This document shows positions 9,185 through 18,108 of a DNA stretch of 64,000 bases, one piece after another. Both the position numbers and the translations under genes were made by a program. The DNA comes from Ostreococcus mediterraneus. Lineage: Eukaryota > Chlorophyta > Mamiellophyceae > Mamiellales > Bathycoccaceae. The notes under the pieces are model-generated. The model was not told the origin of the DNA and made no database searches. It saw nothing but the letters and a program-made list of their open reading frames with translations. The stretch is taken from assembly GCA_012295225.1 (NCBI GenBank), contig WMKK01000013.1, positions 358,167-422,166 on the forward strand, written 5' to 3'. The first letter of the stretch is position 1. The number at the start of each line of letters is the position of its first letter.

Positions 9185-9742
9185 ATGTTGACGACGTCCA
9201 CGTCCACGTCGCGCGCGCTCGCGCCGAAACTCCGCGCGTCGGCGCATCGACGCGCACACGTGCGTTCGTCTGCACCGTACCAGTCGCGTCGCACGTCGAC
9301 GACGACGCGCGCGGCGACGGGGAACGAGGTGAAGATGATCACGCAAGGGATCCACTTGGACATTACGCCGGCGATCGACGCGTATTGCCGGGACAAGTTT
9401 AACAAGGCGTGCTCGCACGCGGATCCGAGAGATATCCGGGAGGTTGACGTGCGATGTTCTGCGCGAGGTGGTGAGGAGTCGCGCGGTGGGCATGAACATC
9501 GCACGGAGGTGACGGTGCTCATGGCGCGCGGGGCGACGATTCACGCGGAGGACGCCGGGGATAATTTGTACGGGACGATTGACGCGTGCGCGGATAAAGT
9601 GGCGCGTGCGATGCGCAAGCATAAGGAGAAACACTCGGCGAAGGGTGAGAGACATGCTGGACACGCTGGGTCGGCGAAGGATGCGATTTACGCTGAAGCG
9701 ACGGCTGAAGACGACGACGATGACATTCCTGCAGCCGCGTGA
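9185..9742 (+). CDS. Plastid ribosome hibernation factor, short form (HPF/YfiA/PSRP1 family)
   Basis: A 185-residue protein. Residues 1-45 look like a plastid transit peptide (Ser/Thr/Arg-rich). Residues about 50-155 form the S30AE domain: MITQGIHLDITPAIDAYCRDK, then VTVLMARGATIHAEDAGDNLYGTIDACADKVARAMRKHK. This domain binds the 30S decoding centre and stalls ribosomes in the dark or under stress. Plant PSRP1 and cyanobacterial LrtA normally carry a second, C-terminal dimerisation domain of about 60 residues; here the protein ends instead in a short acidic tail (EDDDDDIPAAA). Plastid location is inferred from the N terminus. Confidence 0.87.
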   Translation: MLTTSTSTSRALAPKLRASAHRRAHVRSSAPYQSRRTSTTTRAATGNEVKMITQGIHLDITPAIDAYCRDKFNKACSHADPRDIREVDVRCSARGGEESRGGHEHRTEVTVLMARGATIHAEDAGDNLYGTIDACADKVARAMRKHKEKHSAKGERHAGHAGSAKDAIYAEATAEDDDDDIPAAA

Positions 9743-9911
9743 TTTTAATATCTTGTCGAACGTACGTCGACACTGAAACCTTGATTGATCCTTATTATTC
9801 AATGCCAGCGCTCAGTATCTTTTACTCACACGCGAGGGCTGTTACTCGTACCCTTGTTGTAATGAAATACGTAATCAAATGTTTAACACACGCTACTGTA
9901 CCTAGTGTATT

Positions 9912-11627
9912 TTACTTTACGCTCCCCGGAGGCGCGACGACGTCTAAAAGTCTCGCCGTTTGCGCGGGCGAAATGAGCTCGTTTGCCGCGCTCCACGCGC
10001 CCGCCGCGACGGCGGGCACGCCAGGACCGGGGAAATTAGAATCTCCGACGACTAATAATCCTTTGAGCGGCGTCGACGCGGACGTGATCGGTAACGTGTC
10101 GTTGTCTTCCGAAATCCAACCAGTGCCGCCGTACGTGCCGCGCTTACGTCGGAGAAATCGCGCTTGCGTCAACGGCGTGCCAACCATGGTGATTTCCGCT
10201 CGCGCGCGCACATCCGGGATAGCCTTCTCTACTGCTCGCCATAGCACTTGCGAGCGCTCTTCTTTGAGCCGCGCGTACTCATCGCTCGTGCGATCTAAGC
10301 CGTCCCAAATTGCCATGGGCTCGTTGCCGGGCGTGTATGCGTGAATGACGTGTTTCCCGTCTGGCGCCATGGACGGGTCGAGCACGCTCGGAATGCTCAC
10401 GAGCACCATGTTTTGCTCTGCGGTTACGCCTCGAGCCCAGTCTTCGACGTAAATGTGATGAATTTCTAAGTCCTTCGGCAAGTCTTTGGCGTCTATGCCG
10501 ATGTGTAAATGCATAAAGGACTGGCACATCTGCGTGCCGCGGACTTCGTCGAGCCAACTTTGCGGCATGGCGTCTGGCGGGAGCATAGGAACCGTATCCC
10601 ACAGCGTTGCGTTGGAAATGACTGCTTTAGTCGCCACATACGTCTTGCCCGAGCGCGTACGCACGCCTACTGCGCGCTTGTTCGCGCCTTCGCCTTCAAC
10701 TAGTATTTCTTCAACGTGCGAGCCAAGTTTAATTTCGCCGCCAAATTTTTCCACGCCGCGAATCAACGCGTCAATGATCGCCCCTGATCCACCCTTGGGA
10801 AACTCCAACGTCGAATTCGGCTTGTACCAATCGTCAAACATATATCCTATCTCAGCAGCCATCGTACCGCTCGCCGGCGCGCCGCTTAATAAAAAACAAA
10901 GCATCTCCATGTAGTTGCGAATGAATGGGTCGCGAATCTCGTTTTCATCCATAAATTTCGAGTACGGCGCCATAATTTTCGATATATACGGCGCCGATTT
11001 CACCAAACCAGGCACGAATCGCGCAAGCGTGTACGCCCCAAAAATATCGCTCCGCACCGCGGCGGGTGGCAGCGCCGCAGACGCCGTCGCGAGCGGCTCC
11101 ATCAATTTTTTCAACCGCGTCCATTCGCTCACCGCGTCGGCGCCGACAAACTTTGCGAGAACGTCCAGAAACTGATCGTTCCCAACTTCCGTTAAAAAGT
11201 CTCCTTCGGGTAAATAACACATCCACGTGTTATAATTCACGCACTCCACATCCTCGTCGATCGCGTGAAGCACTTGCCCGCACGGATTCGTCGTCGGCCG
11301 CGCCGCGAGGCCGCTGTACAGCGACGGCCCGCTCTCAAACGTATATCCGTCTCTATGCCACGCGTGCGCCGCGCCGCCCGCGTGCGCGTGCGATTCCAAC
11401 ACCGTCACCGACAGGCCGCTCTTCGCGAGCAGCGCCGCGGCGCACAACCCGCCGATGCCGCTGCCGATGACGATGACATCTTTCGTCGTCTCTGCTGACG
11501 TCGACGTCGACGCCGTCGCCGCCGTCGCCGCGCGACGCGCACCACCGCGAGTCGTCGTCGGTCTCGTCGTCGTCGCCCTGATCCCGCGCGGCGCGCGCGG
11601 CGTCGGCGCCGAGCGCGACGGGCGCAT
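9912..11627 (-). CDS. CRTISO-like FAD-dependent carotenoid isomerase/desaturase family protein
   Basis: A 571-residue protein with a transit-peptide-like first 48 residues, then the FAD Rossmann motif VIVIGSGIGGLCAAALLAKSGLSV and E of VLESH. The segment HAGGAAHAWHRDGYTFESGPSLYSGL and the C-terminal GLLVVGDSNFPGPGVPAVAAGAW motif place it in the CrtI/CRTISO family of carotenoid desaturases and isomerases, and the overall pattern is closer to the CRTISO-like (prolycopene isomerase-related) branch. The substrate is not readable from sequence. It would act in the plastid on carotenoids or a related polyene. Start ATG 11627 is followed by a basic leader. Single exon. Confidence 0.85.
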   Translation of the reverse strand: MRPSRSAPTPRAPRGIRATTTRPTTTRGGARRAATAATASTSTSAETTKDVIVIGSGIGGLCAAALLAKSGLSVTVLESHAHAGGAAHAWHRDGYTFESGPSLYSGLAARPTTNPCGQVLHAIDEDVECVNYNTWMCYLPEGDFLTEVGNDQFLDVLAKFVGADAVSEWTRLKKLMEPLATASAALPPAAVRSDIFGAYTLARFVPGLVKSAPYISKIMAPYSKFMDENEIRDPFIRNYMEMLCFLLSGAPASGTMAAEIGYMFDDWYKPNSTLEFPKGGSGAIIDALIRGVEKFGGEIKLGSHVEEILVEGEGANKRAVGVRTRSGKTYVATKAVISNATLWDTVPMLPPDAMPQSWLDEVRGTQMCQSFMHLHIGIDAKDLPKDLEIHHIYVEDWARGVTAEQNMVLVSIPSVLDPSMAPDGKHVIHAYTPGNEPMAIWDGLDRTSDEYARLKEERSQVLWRAVEKAIPDVRARAEITMVGTPLTQARFLRRKRGTYGGTGWISEDNDTLPITSASTPLKGLLVVGDSNFPGPGVPAVAAGAWSAANELISPAQTARLLDVVAPPGSVK

Positions 11628-11830
11628 GGATGGCGTCGACGAATGGCGTCACAACCGAGCTCACGTCGCTGTCGTCGCCGCCACCGCCGCCGACGGTCGC
11701 CTGACATCGCGCGCGCGACGGACGACGCGCGTTCGTTCGCTCGAGCTCGCGCGCGAGGGCGCGGACGGCATCGCGCGCGCGCCGCGCGCGTCGCGCGTTC
11801 CGGACGAGGACGGTTTGATTCATCAACACC

Positions 11831-12943
11831 ATGGTCAGACGAGGATGTCGGTTCGTCGCGGTGTTCGCGCTGCTGCTGACGATCGTGGCGGCGATGCATG
11901 GGTCGTGCGATGGGGTGTATGACGGTGAGTCGCAAGTCGCGGCGACGGCGGCGGAGGTGGAGGCGGTGAAGCCGAGCGCGGTGGAGCCGACGCCGACGAA
12001 GGCTCAGGCTCAGGCTGACGCCGACGCGTCGTCGGAGCCGAAGAAACGCCGTAAAAAGTCAAAAAAGGCCGCGGTGAAGGTTGAAGATGACGATCGTGAT
12101 GTGTTCAAGCCGATGACGTCGTCGGATCTTGAAGAAGGGGAATCTCCAGCGGGGTCGATTCACGAAGCCATCGACGACGACGACATGGATGAGTTGGAAG
12201 ATTTGTTAAAGTGGAAGCCGAACTTGAAGGAGAAGTGTCAGAAGCTCGGCGAAACGCGAGGGTTTTCGCCTATTATGAAGGCGGCATTTATGGGCAACGT
12301 CAAGGCGATGGATTTGTTGATTGATTACGGGGCGAATGTGAATGAAGTCGATGGGCTCGGGTACACGGTGTTGATGCGTTCGGTGTTGGCGCGTAGTTTG
12401 GATTGCGTCAAGCTTTTGATCGACGCAGGTGCGGTGATTAATTACGTGCAAAAGACTGCAGTTATGGATCTTGGTTTATCGGCCATGAAGCTCGCGGAGC
12501 TCATGCGAGAGACGGAAATCATCAAAGCGCTTCGCGAGGCGGGCGCGGATACGGGCGAGAGCGGCAACGCGAAGAGACGCCGCAAGGCGAAAGAGCAAGC
12601 AGACAGATTCCGTGATATCGTAGACGACAGTGGGTTAGATGTGGACGTTGATGCACTCCTTAGCATGACTGCCGAAGACTTGAAGATGACGAACAACAAC
12701 AATTTGGACGTTTCGGTGCACGTCAACGGTACGAACACAACGATTAAACAGAAGGACTCGCCGAAAAAGTACGCCGAAATGTTGCAGAAGGAGTCGGAGT
12801 CGGATGCAACGAAAGCGGAGAGCGATGGTGAAGACGAAGGTGAAGCCAAGAAATGCACGATTGACTCGGATGACGAATCGGGCGAGTGCGCGTACGATCC
12901 CAACGCGGCTATGAACGTGGACTCGTTCAAGGATGAACTTTAA
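11831..12943 (+). CDS. Ankyrin-repeat protein with N-terminal hydrophobic leader
   Basis: A 370-residue protein. Residues 5-25 (CRFVAVFALLLTIVAAMHGS) form a hydrophobic leader, suggesting a signal peptide or anchor. A Lys-rich stretch (KKRRKKSKKA) follows. Two to three ankyrin repeats occupy about residues 105-240, for example GFSPIMKAAFMGNVKAMDLLIDYGANVNEVD and GYTVLMRSVLARSLDCVKLLIDAGA. The C-terminal third is acidic and low complexity. No enzymatic domain is visible, so a protein-protein interaction role is all that can be said. If translation began at the second ATG (11893) the leader would be lost. It is divergent from the CRTISO-like gene (203 bp). Confidence 0.75.
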   Translation: MVRRGCRFVAVFALLLTIVAAMHGSCDGVYDGESQVAATAAEVEAVKPSAVEPTPTKAQAQADADASSEPKKRRKKSKKAAVKVEDDDRDVFKPMTSSDLEEGESPAGSIHEAIDDDDMDELEDLLKWKPNLKEKCQKLGETRGFSPIMKAAFMGNVKAMDLLIDYGANVNEVDGLGYTVLMRSVLARSLDCVKLLIDAGAVINYVQKTAVMDLGLSAMKLAELMRETEIIKALREAGADTGESGNAKRRRKAKEQADRFRDIVDDSGLDVDVDALLSMTAEDLKMTNNNNLDVSVHVNGTNTTIKQKDSPKKYAEMLQKESESDATKAESDGEDEGEAKKCTIDSDDESGECAYDPNAAMNVDSFKDEL

Positions 12944-13027
12944 CTTTGTGGCGTTCTTCTCAAACTTCTAAGAAATCTAATAGGTTCTAAAAGCTACTAT
13001 ATGTAATATTCCAGCTAACAAGCTCGC

Positions 13028-13572
13028 TCAAGAAGTCGCCGGCACGGGACTTTGCAACAACTCGGTGACTCTGTCGATGACGAGCGAAGCGACGGCGCGC
13101 AACGCGTCTACGCTCGCCGACGACCGCAAACCTAGCGCACATACAAGTGATCTGGATGAAACACAAAACACAAATAACGGTCGTCAGTGAATCCACGAAA
13201 GCGAAACCAACGCATGCTTTAGGTGCGCGCTGAGACTTTTTTCTGCGCGGTTCGCGACTGTCGGTCAACGTACTTTTGCAATCCTCTAGAATAAAGCACC
13301 TCTCCAATGTGCCTCGCGCACGCATTTAACGTCGTGTCGTCACGTTTTCCGATCAACGTTCGCATTCGCACCGCCACCGCGCACGCGTCTGGATCGACGT
13401 CGAGCAAGTAGTCTATGTCCGCCTCGCCTCGGGGCTCGCATTGGAACACCGTGCCGAGCTTACCGACCTGCGTGGCGACGACGAAGACGTGATCACTGTA
13501 TTCGGTGACGAGGAACTCTGTGTGCGCACCGTCAATGACGTACGCGCATTGTCCGGGGCGCGGCGGGAACAT
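13028..13572 (-). CDS. Proteasome assembly chaperone 3-like protein (two exons)
   Basis: Exon 1 (13572-13274) encodes MFPPRPGQCAYVIDGAHTEFLVTEYSD and continues through VFVVATQVGKLGTVFQC to IGKRDDTTLNACARHIGEVL, ending at a GTACGT donor. Exon 2 (13151-13028), after acceptor CAG at 13154-13152, gives SLVCALGLRSSASVDALRAV and ends PVPATS. The total is 140 residues. This matches the PSMG3/PAC3 fold family (strand, VTQ.GK.GT, then GKRD). PAC3 with PAC4 helps assemble the 20S alpha ring. Reading without splicing adds a nonsense tail, and the upstream ATG at 13698 is only 7 bp from the next stop, so 13572 is preferred. Confidence 0.78.
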
Positions 13573-13704
13573 TCGCGCACGCGTGCGCGGGTGTGAGGAT
13601 GGTGGTGCGACTCGCTCGGGACGGAACAGACGGGGCAAAATACAAAACTTGGTGATTACAATACAGCATACGCACTCGAACAGCGTACCTGTACGCACGC
13701 TATA

Positions 13705-14859
13705 CTAAATGGAGACGTACATCGCGGCGACGACGGCCGTGATGCTGGCGGAGACTAAGTTGACCGCGCTGTTGCTCAAAAATTCGCAGCCGGAAATTCT
13801 CGACACCGTCGGTCCAGGCTTGGACACCACCTTGTCTTTCACGGAACAGAACCCAGAGTATTGCACCGTAGCACCGAGCATGCTGTCAACGAACGACCCG
13901 AAAACACCAGCGATGGCGCCGTAAACGACGATGATGGCGTCTTGGATGCACGCCGCCAAAAAGTTGCCGCCAGAAAGCGCGACGACGGCGGCTCGGCCGA
14001 CGACGAACGCCGCTCCCACAGCCGCGCCACCCGCGGCACTCGCGCTCCATCCGAGTGCAGTGACGCCACCATTTGTTCCTGGCTCAACCGAACGCATCGG
14101 ATCGATGATCAGCCGCGGTCGAGACTTCGACAACACTCCGAGCTCGCTCGCGAATGTGTCGCCGCAGCAGCACGAATAATAGCCCAAAAACGCGCTCGCC
14201 AACGCGCCTTGCAATGATACATTCGCGCTCGGTACCGCTATAAGCGCATACACCATAGCAATGATCGTCGGCACGAACCCATTCGCCGCGACTTGCACCC
14301 AATCTCGTCCACCGCCCGCTTTAAAGTGCTCGTCGATTTTCACCTTGACGTCTGACCGCACGCGCGTCGCCGCGCTGCTCGCAAAGAAAAACACCGCCAA
14401 CGCCGAACCGAACCGAGCATCGCTATAAATACTCCCAAATCCCACGCCAATCGCTGCAAGCGCGCCAGAGGCATCGAGCGATTGCTTGGCGTACCCGACG
14501 CCCGCGAGCGCCGCGCCCAACGCCGCGGAACCCACCAACCGCGCGACGCCGTTCCCAGCGGCGTGTGTCGCCGCCACCGCGCCCACTGCGAGCGCGCCCG
14601 CCACGAGAAGCGTCGTCGACCCCGTCGCCGCCGCCGAGGACGCGTCTGCCGACCCATCCACCGCGCTCGCGCGCGATATCACGCGTTTCCGTCGGTGACG
14701 ATTCTGTTGACGATCGGCGACATCATTCTCGACGTGGATTCGCACCGCGCCCGTGCGTCGCGCGCACAGCACGGCGACAGGCGTCGGGCGAGAAGGCGCA
14801 CCGCGCGCGCGCGGTGTCGCCCGGCGTGCGGCGATGGTCGTCGTCACCGTCGTTGACAT
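13705..14859 (-). CDS. TMEM19/DUF92 family integral membrane protein
   Basis: A 384-residue protein. The first 65 residues are Arg-rich and resemble an organelle-targeting peptide. The rest has about six hydrophobic helices and the DUF92 signatures CCCGDTFASELGVLSKSRPRLI, VEPGTNGGVTALGWSAS and FVDSMLGATVQYSG. The GDTFASE and GTNGGV forms fit the TMEM19 branch better than VTE6, the related phytyl-phosphate kinase of vitamin E synthesis. A role as a lipid-alcohol phosphate kinase is possible by family relation but is not shown by the sequence. It lies 132 bp upstream of the PAC3-like ATG on the same strand. Confidence 0.82.
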   Translation of the reverse strand: MSTTVTTTIAARRATPRARGAPSRPTPVAVLCARRTGAVRIHVENDVADRQQNRHRRKRVISRASAVDGSADASSAAATGSTTLLVAGALAVGAVAATHAAGNGVARLVGSAALGAALAGVGYAKQSLDASGALAAIGVGFGSIYSDARFGSALAVFFFASSAATRVRSDVKVKIDEHFKAGGGRDWVQVAANGFVPTIIAMVYALIAVPSANVSLQGALASAFLGYYSCCCGDTFASELGVLSKSRPRLIIDPMRSVEPGTNGGVTALGWSASAAGGAAVGAAFVVGRAAVVALSGGNFLAACIQDAIIVVYGAIAGVFGSFVDSMLGATVQYSGFCSVKDKVVSKPGPTVSRISGCEFLSNSAVNLVSASITAVVAAMYVSI

Positions 14860-15116
14860 GGGTGCGGCGTCGGCGAATGGAGCGCGAGTGCGTGCATTCA
14901 GGCGTCGCGCACGCGCGGCTGTCGGTCATCTTCATCGCGTCGTTTGGCGACGACGAGGCGCTGCGGGCACGACGAGGCTAATGCGATATGATTTAGATGA
15001 TGGTGTTTTTACGGTGGCGACAAAGCGCGCTATCGTCATCGTCATTACATGCATGGCGGTCGCCTCATGCGCGAGTGAGCCTTCTCGTCAAAAATCAAGC
15101 GGCGGCGAGGCGTCGC

Positions 15117-16634
15117 TTAGAGCACCGGCGTGCGGTCGGCGCCAGACGCAATCGTGACAAAGTTGTACACGAACGGGTTGGCCACGTGCTTACCCCAGTT
15201 CGCGGCCGGACCTTCGTGGGTCACCGGAGCTGTGTGTGTGGAAAACAAAAGATACGAGCGTGCGACGTCAGCGCGCGCTCTCGACGGCGTCGCCGGGACA
15301 CAAACGAGCGCGAGACGAGGCGAAATCTCTTCACAAATTCACGCAAACAAACGATACGTACCTTGGAGGAAGCAGCCGAGCGCAGCAATCATTGCCAAGC
15401 GACCGTTCTTGATTTCCTTAACCTTGAGCTCGGCCAAATCTTGCGGCGTCGCGGCGACGTTGAAGAAATCGAGCGGACCACCCGGGTTGATCGGGTCGAG
15501 GCCGTTAAACGCGGATTCGTCAAACTTGCCCTTGAACGGGACGAAACCCGCCGGACCAGCGCCATCGGAGCGGAACTTTTCGACACCAGCCATCAAAGCG
15601 ATTTGAATAGCGGCGAAGAGCGGGACAAACTCCAAGAATTCCGGACGGCCGGTTTCGCCATCCAAAAACACCTTGCCCGTCTCCGTCCACACGCCACCCG
15701 GCAAACCCAAGGCTTCGGGGATGACGAAACCCGGAATGGCAAGCATGGCCCAACGCGCGTGAATAACTTCAGCGACGCGGTATTGGTTAATCTTACCATC
15801 AGCACCGAGGCCGAGCGGGTCGAAACCATAGTCACCGGCGAGAGTACCGTCGAGGTAGCTCGGGATATCCGCCGTCGACAAGAGACCGCTCGGGAGGTAG
15901 AGCTTACGGTTCGGGCCTACGCGCGGGGCAAAGACGATACGCACACACGCATAAAGACACGTCAGTCACACGAACAATAACACATATACACGAAAACACC
16001 ACCAAACGCACGCCTTGACGCACACGCAATAGCCAATCGATCGACGCCCCGAGCGTCGGACAACCGACGTCGAGACGCGGATCGAGCGCCGATCGAGTCG
16101 CGATCCGCGCGCGCGTCGCCCGGGATCACCCCAAGCGCATCCCGATCTCTCGCGCCAACGCACGCGCCGCGCCAATCCAGCGCATACGGACCACATCCGA
16201 GCCGCCATCGCGCCCGAATCACGCCCGAATCGCGCCCGAATCGCGCCCGAATCACCATTCAAACGATCCGTATCTTATCCCGAGATACGTTGCATCCGCG
16301 CGCGCGTTCGCTCCTCTCCTATCGCCATCGCGCCCGAATCGCCTCGCAAAACGCCTTACGAACACGTACCGTACCACTTGGAATCACCCTTAGCGGCAAC
16401 CTTGGACGGCGCCGCCTTGCGCACCGTCGTCGCCTTCTTCACCGGCGCCGTCGCCTTCTTCACCGGCGTCGCCTTCACCACCGGCTTGGCGGCGGTTTTC
16501 TTCACCGTCTTCGCGGGCGCGGGCGCGGCGGCCGCCTTCTTGGCGCCGAAGCCGCCGAACGGGGACTTCTTCGCCGGTGCCGCGGTCTTCGCGGGCGCGG
16601 GCGCGGCTTTCTTGAACAGGGCGTTGACTTGCAT
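15117..16634 (-). CDS. Light-harvesting chlorophyll a/b-binding protein, minor antenna CP26-like (three exons)
   Basis: Exons 16634-16370, 15916-15362 and 15229-15117 join in frame to 310 residues; both donors are GTACGT. Exon 1 is a Lys/Ala/Pro-rich leader ending KWY. Exon 2 opens GPNRKLYLPSGLL and carries helix 1 (EVIHARWAMLAIPGFVIPEALG) and helix 3 (LKVKEIKNGRLAMIAALGC) with the Glu/Arg chlorophyll ligand pairs. Exon 3 gives APVTHEGPAANWGKHVANPF and a TPVL end. The WYGPNRKL start and the ANPF-type tail match minor photosystem II antennae; CP26 (Lhcb5) fits best and CP29 is the alternative. Product is imported into thylakoids. Intron 1 is 453 nt and contains a minisatellite. Confidence 0.88.
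16210..16253. repeat. 11-bp minisatellite inside LHC intron 1
   Basis: Four head-to-tail copies of GCGCCCGAATC (the second with A at the first base). A fifth isolated copy lies at 16330-16340, just inside the same intron. No coding role is seen. The rest of the 453-nt intron is unremarkable apart from a CTGAC branch candidate at 15965-15961. Confidence 0.85.
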
Positions 16635-17047
16635 CGTTCGAGATCGGTGTGCGGGAATGGCGATCGCGGCGACGCGCGTCGACGCGCGTGGGCGCGGGCG
16701 TGGGCGTAAAACGTCTCGATGGGGTGGATGCGTCGTACTGTGAGGGTGGTTTGGTCTGTGTGCGTGACGCGTGGGGGTGTGGGTGATATATGATTTTTGG
16801 ATGCTGAGAGAGGGTTTAGGGGTTATGTATACGTCGTGATGGGATGAGGTGGATGCGTCGCTCGAGGCGGCGGGTTTTGTGCGTTCTAGTCACGCGCTGA
16901 TGTGCGTATTTCAAATAGTGCACTCACTGGTGCGTGTGTTTTAATAATGTTTTTGTGTTGTTTTGTGTGAATGAATGTGATGATGCGAATGAGGCGACAA
17001 AGGTGACGAAGCGCGCGAGGGAGAAGGACGGCGTTCTCGGCGCTTTT
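16635..17047 (-). promoter_or_regulatory. Upstream region of the LHC gene
   Basis: A 413-bp non-coding stretch between the LHC start and the Cpn20 stop. It is TG-rich on the plus strand and contains a telo-box-like AGGGTTTAGG at 16811-16820 and a TATA-like ATATAT at about 16785-16790, roughly 155 bp before the LHC ATG on the minus strand. Promoter function is inferred from position only. Confidence 0.45.
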
Positions 17048-17951
17048 TTACAGGCGCGCCAAGAGGTCGTTTTCGTGCAACACGACGAACGCGTTGCCTT
17101 CCTCGTCGGTCATTTGATCACCGGCGTATTTAAAATAAATCACCTTATCACCAGCCTTCACGGTGAGCGGTTTGATGACGCCATCTTCGCCAGCCTTACC
17201 CGGACCCGCGGCGACGACGACGCCGCTCACGGGTTTCTCCTTCGCGCCTTCGGTGAGCAAGATGCCCCCCTTCGTGGTGGCCGCCGCGGCATCAACCTTC
17301 AACAACACGCGATCACCGCACGGTTCAAGCTTCGGAATATCCGAAGCGCGCGCACCGCTCGACGGGAAGCAACCAATCAAGTCTTGCTCCTTGATGAGCA
17401 CGTAATCTTCGCCGCCGACGACCAAGTCGACGCACCCTATGCCAAACTTGCTGTACAACACCGTCTTCCCGACCGAGACGCCCTTGACGTCCGGACCAAC
17501 CGCGGCGATGTCACCTGTGAACGAAAGTAAAATATAACGCGCATGCGTCAGTCGTAGTGTCATCGCATCGCGCGCGACACCGAGCGCCAAAGCGCGCGAC
17601 GCGCGCGCGACGTCGCAAACCCTCCTAGGTTCTCTATCCATCACCAATCGCACGCAAGACGCGGTCTAACGCGACGTTGGCGTCAAACGCGCCCGCAAAC
17701 TCGCGCGCAAAGGACGACACACACGTATACGCACCACTCGTGGGCTTGCGCTGGGCGCTTTCCGTCAAGATGATCCCCCCTTTCGTGGCTTTTTCCGCCG
17801 CCGCAACCTTGACGAGCACGCCTTGCGCGCACGGCGCGACGGTTTTGTACGCCGACGGGACTTCAAACGCCGCCGCGCGCGTGGTCGTGGTCGTCGCGCG
17901 GCTCCGGGACGACACCATGGTGGGCGTGGCTATCATGCGTTGGGCGAACAT
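17048..17951 (-). CDS. Chloroplast co-chaperonin Cpn20, tandem Cpn10 domains (two exons)
   Basis: Exon 1 (17951-17735, donor GTGCGT) and exon 2 (17514-17048, acceptor CAG) join to 227 residues. A Ser/Thr/Arg transit peptide is followed by two GroES domains: domain 1 with GVLVKVAAAEKATKGGIILTESAQRKPTSG and YSKFG, domain 2 with DRVLLKVDAAAATTKGGILLTEGAKEKPVSG and IYFKYAG. The mobile-loop Gly-Gly-Ile motif is kept in both. Cpn20 caps plastid chaperonin 60 and also influences iron superoxide dismutase in plants. The open frame extends upstream to 18257, but that part overlaps the next gene and is discarded. Intron CTGAC lies at 17551-17547. Confidence 0.93.
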
Positions 17952-18108
17952 CGTGCGTGTGTGCGTCGAGATGTGACGATTGGATGCTTGTGGAAAAGTG
18001 CTTCTGGAACGCGTCGTCTGGAGCGGCGGAGCGGGGTAATTATGAGCGTGGAGGCGCTGATGGCGCGTTTGCACGCGATAAGATGTGATGATGTGATGAT
18101 GATACTCT

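Noticed and set aside
8930-9802. Arg-rich ORFs of 115-290 codons antisense to the hibernation factor
   Set aside because: Composition is pure CGN bias and the sense strand encodes a clear S30AE protein.
14997-15980. A 327-codon plus-strand ORF
   Set aside because: It is antisense to exons 2 and 3 of the LHC gene and crosses its intron.
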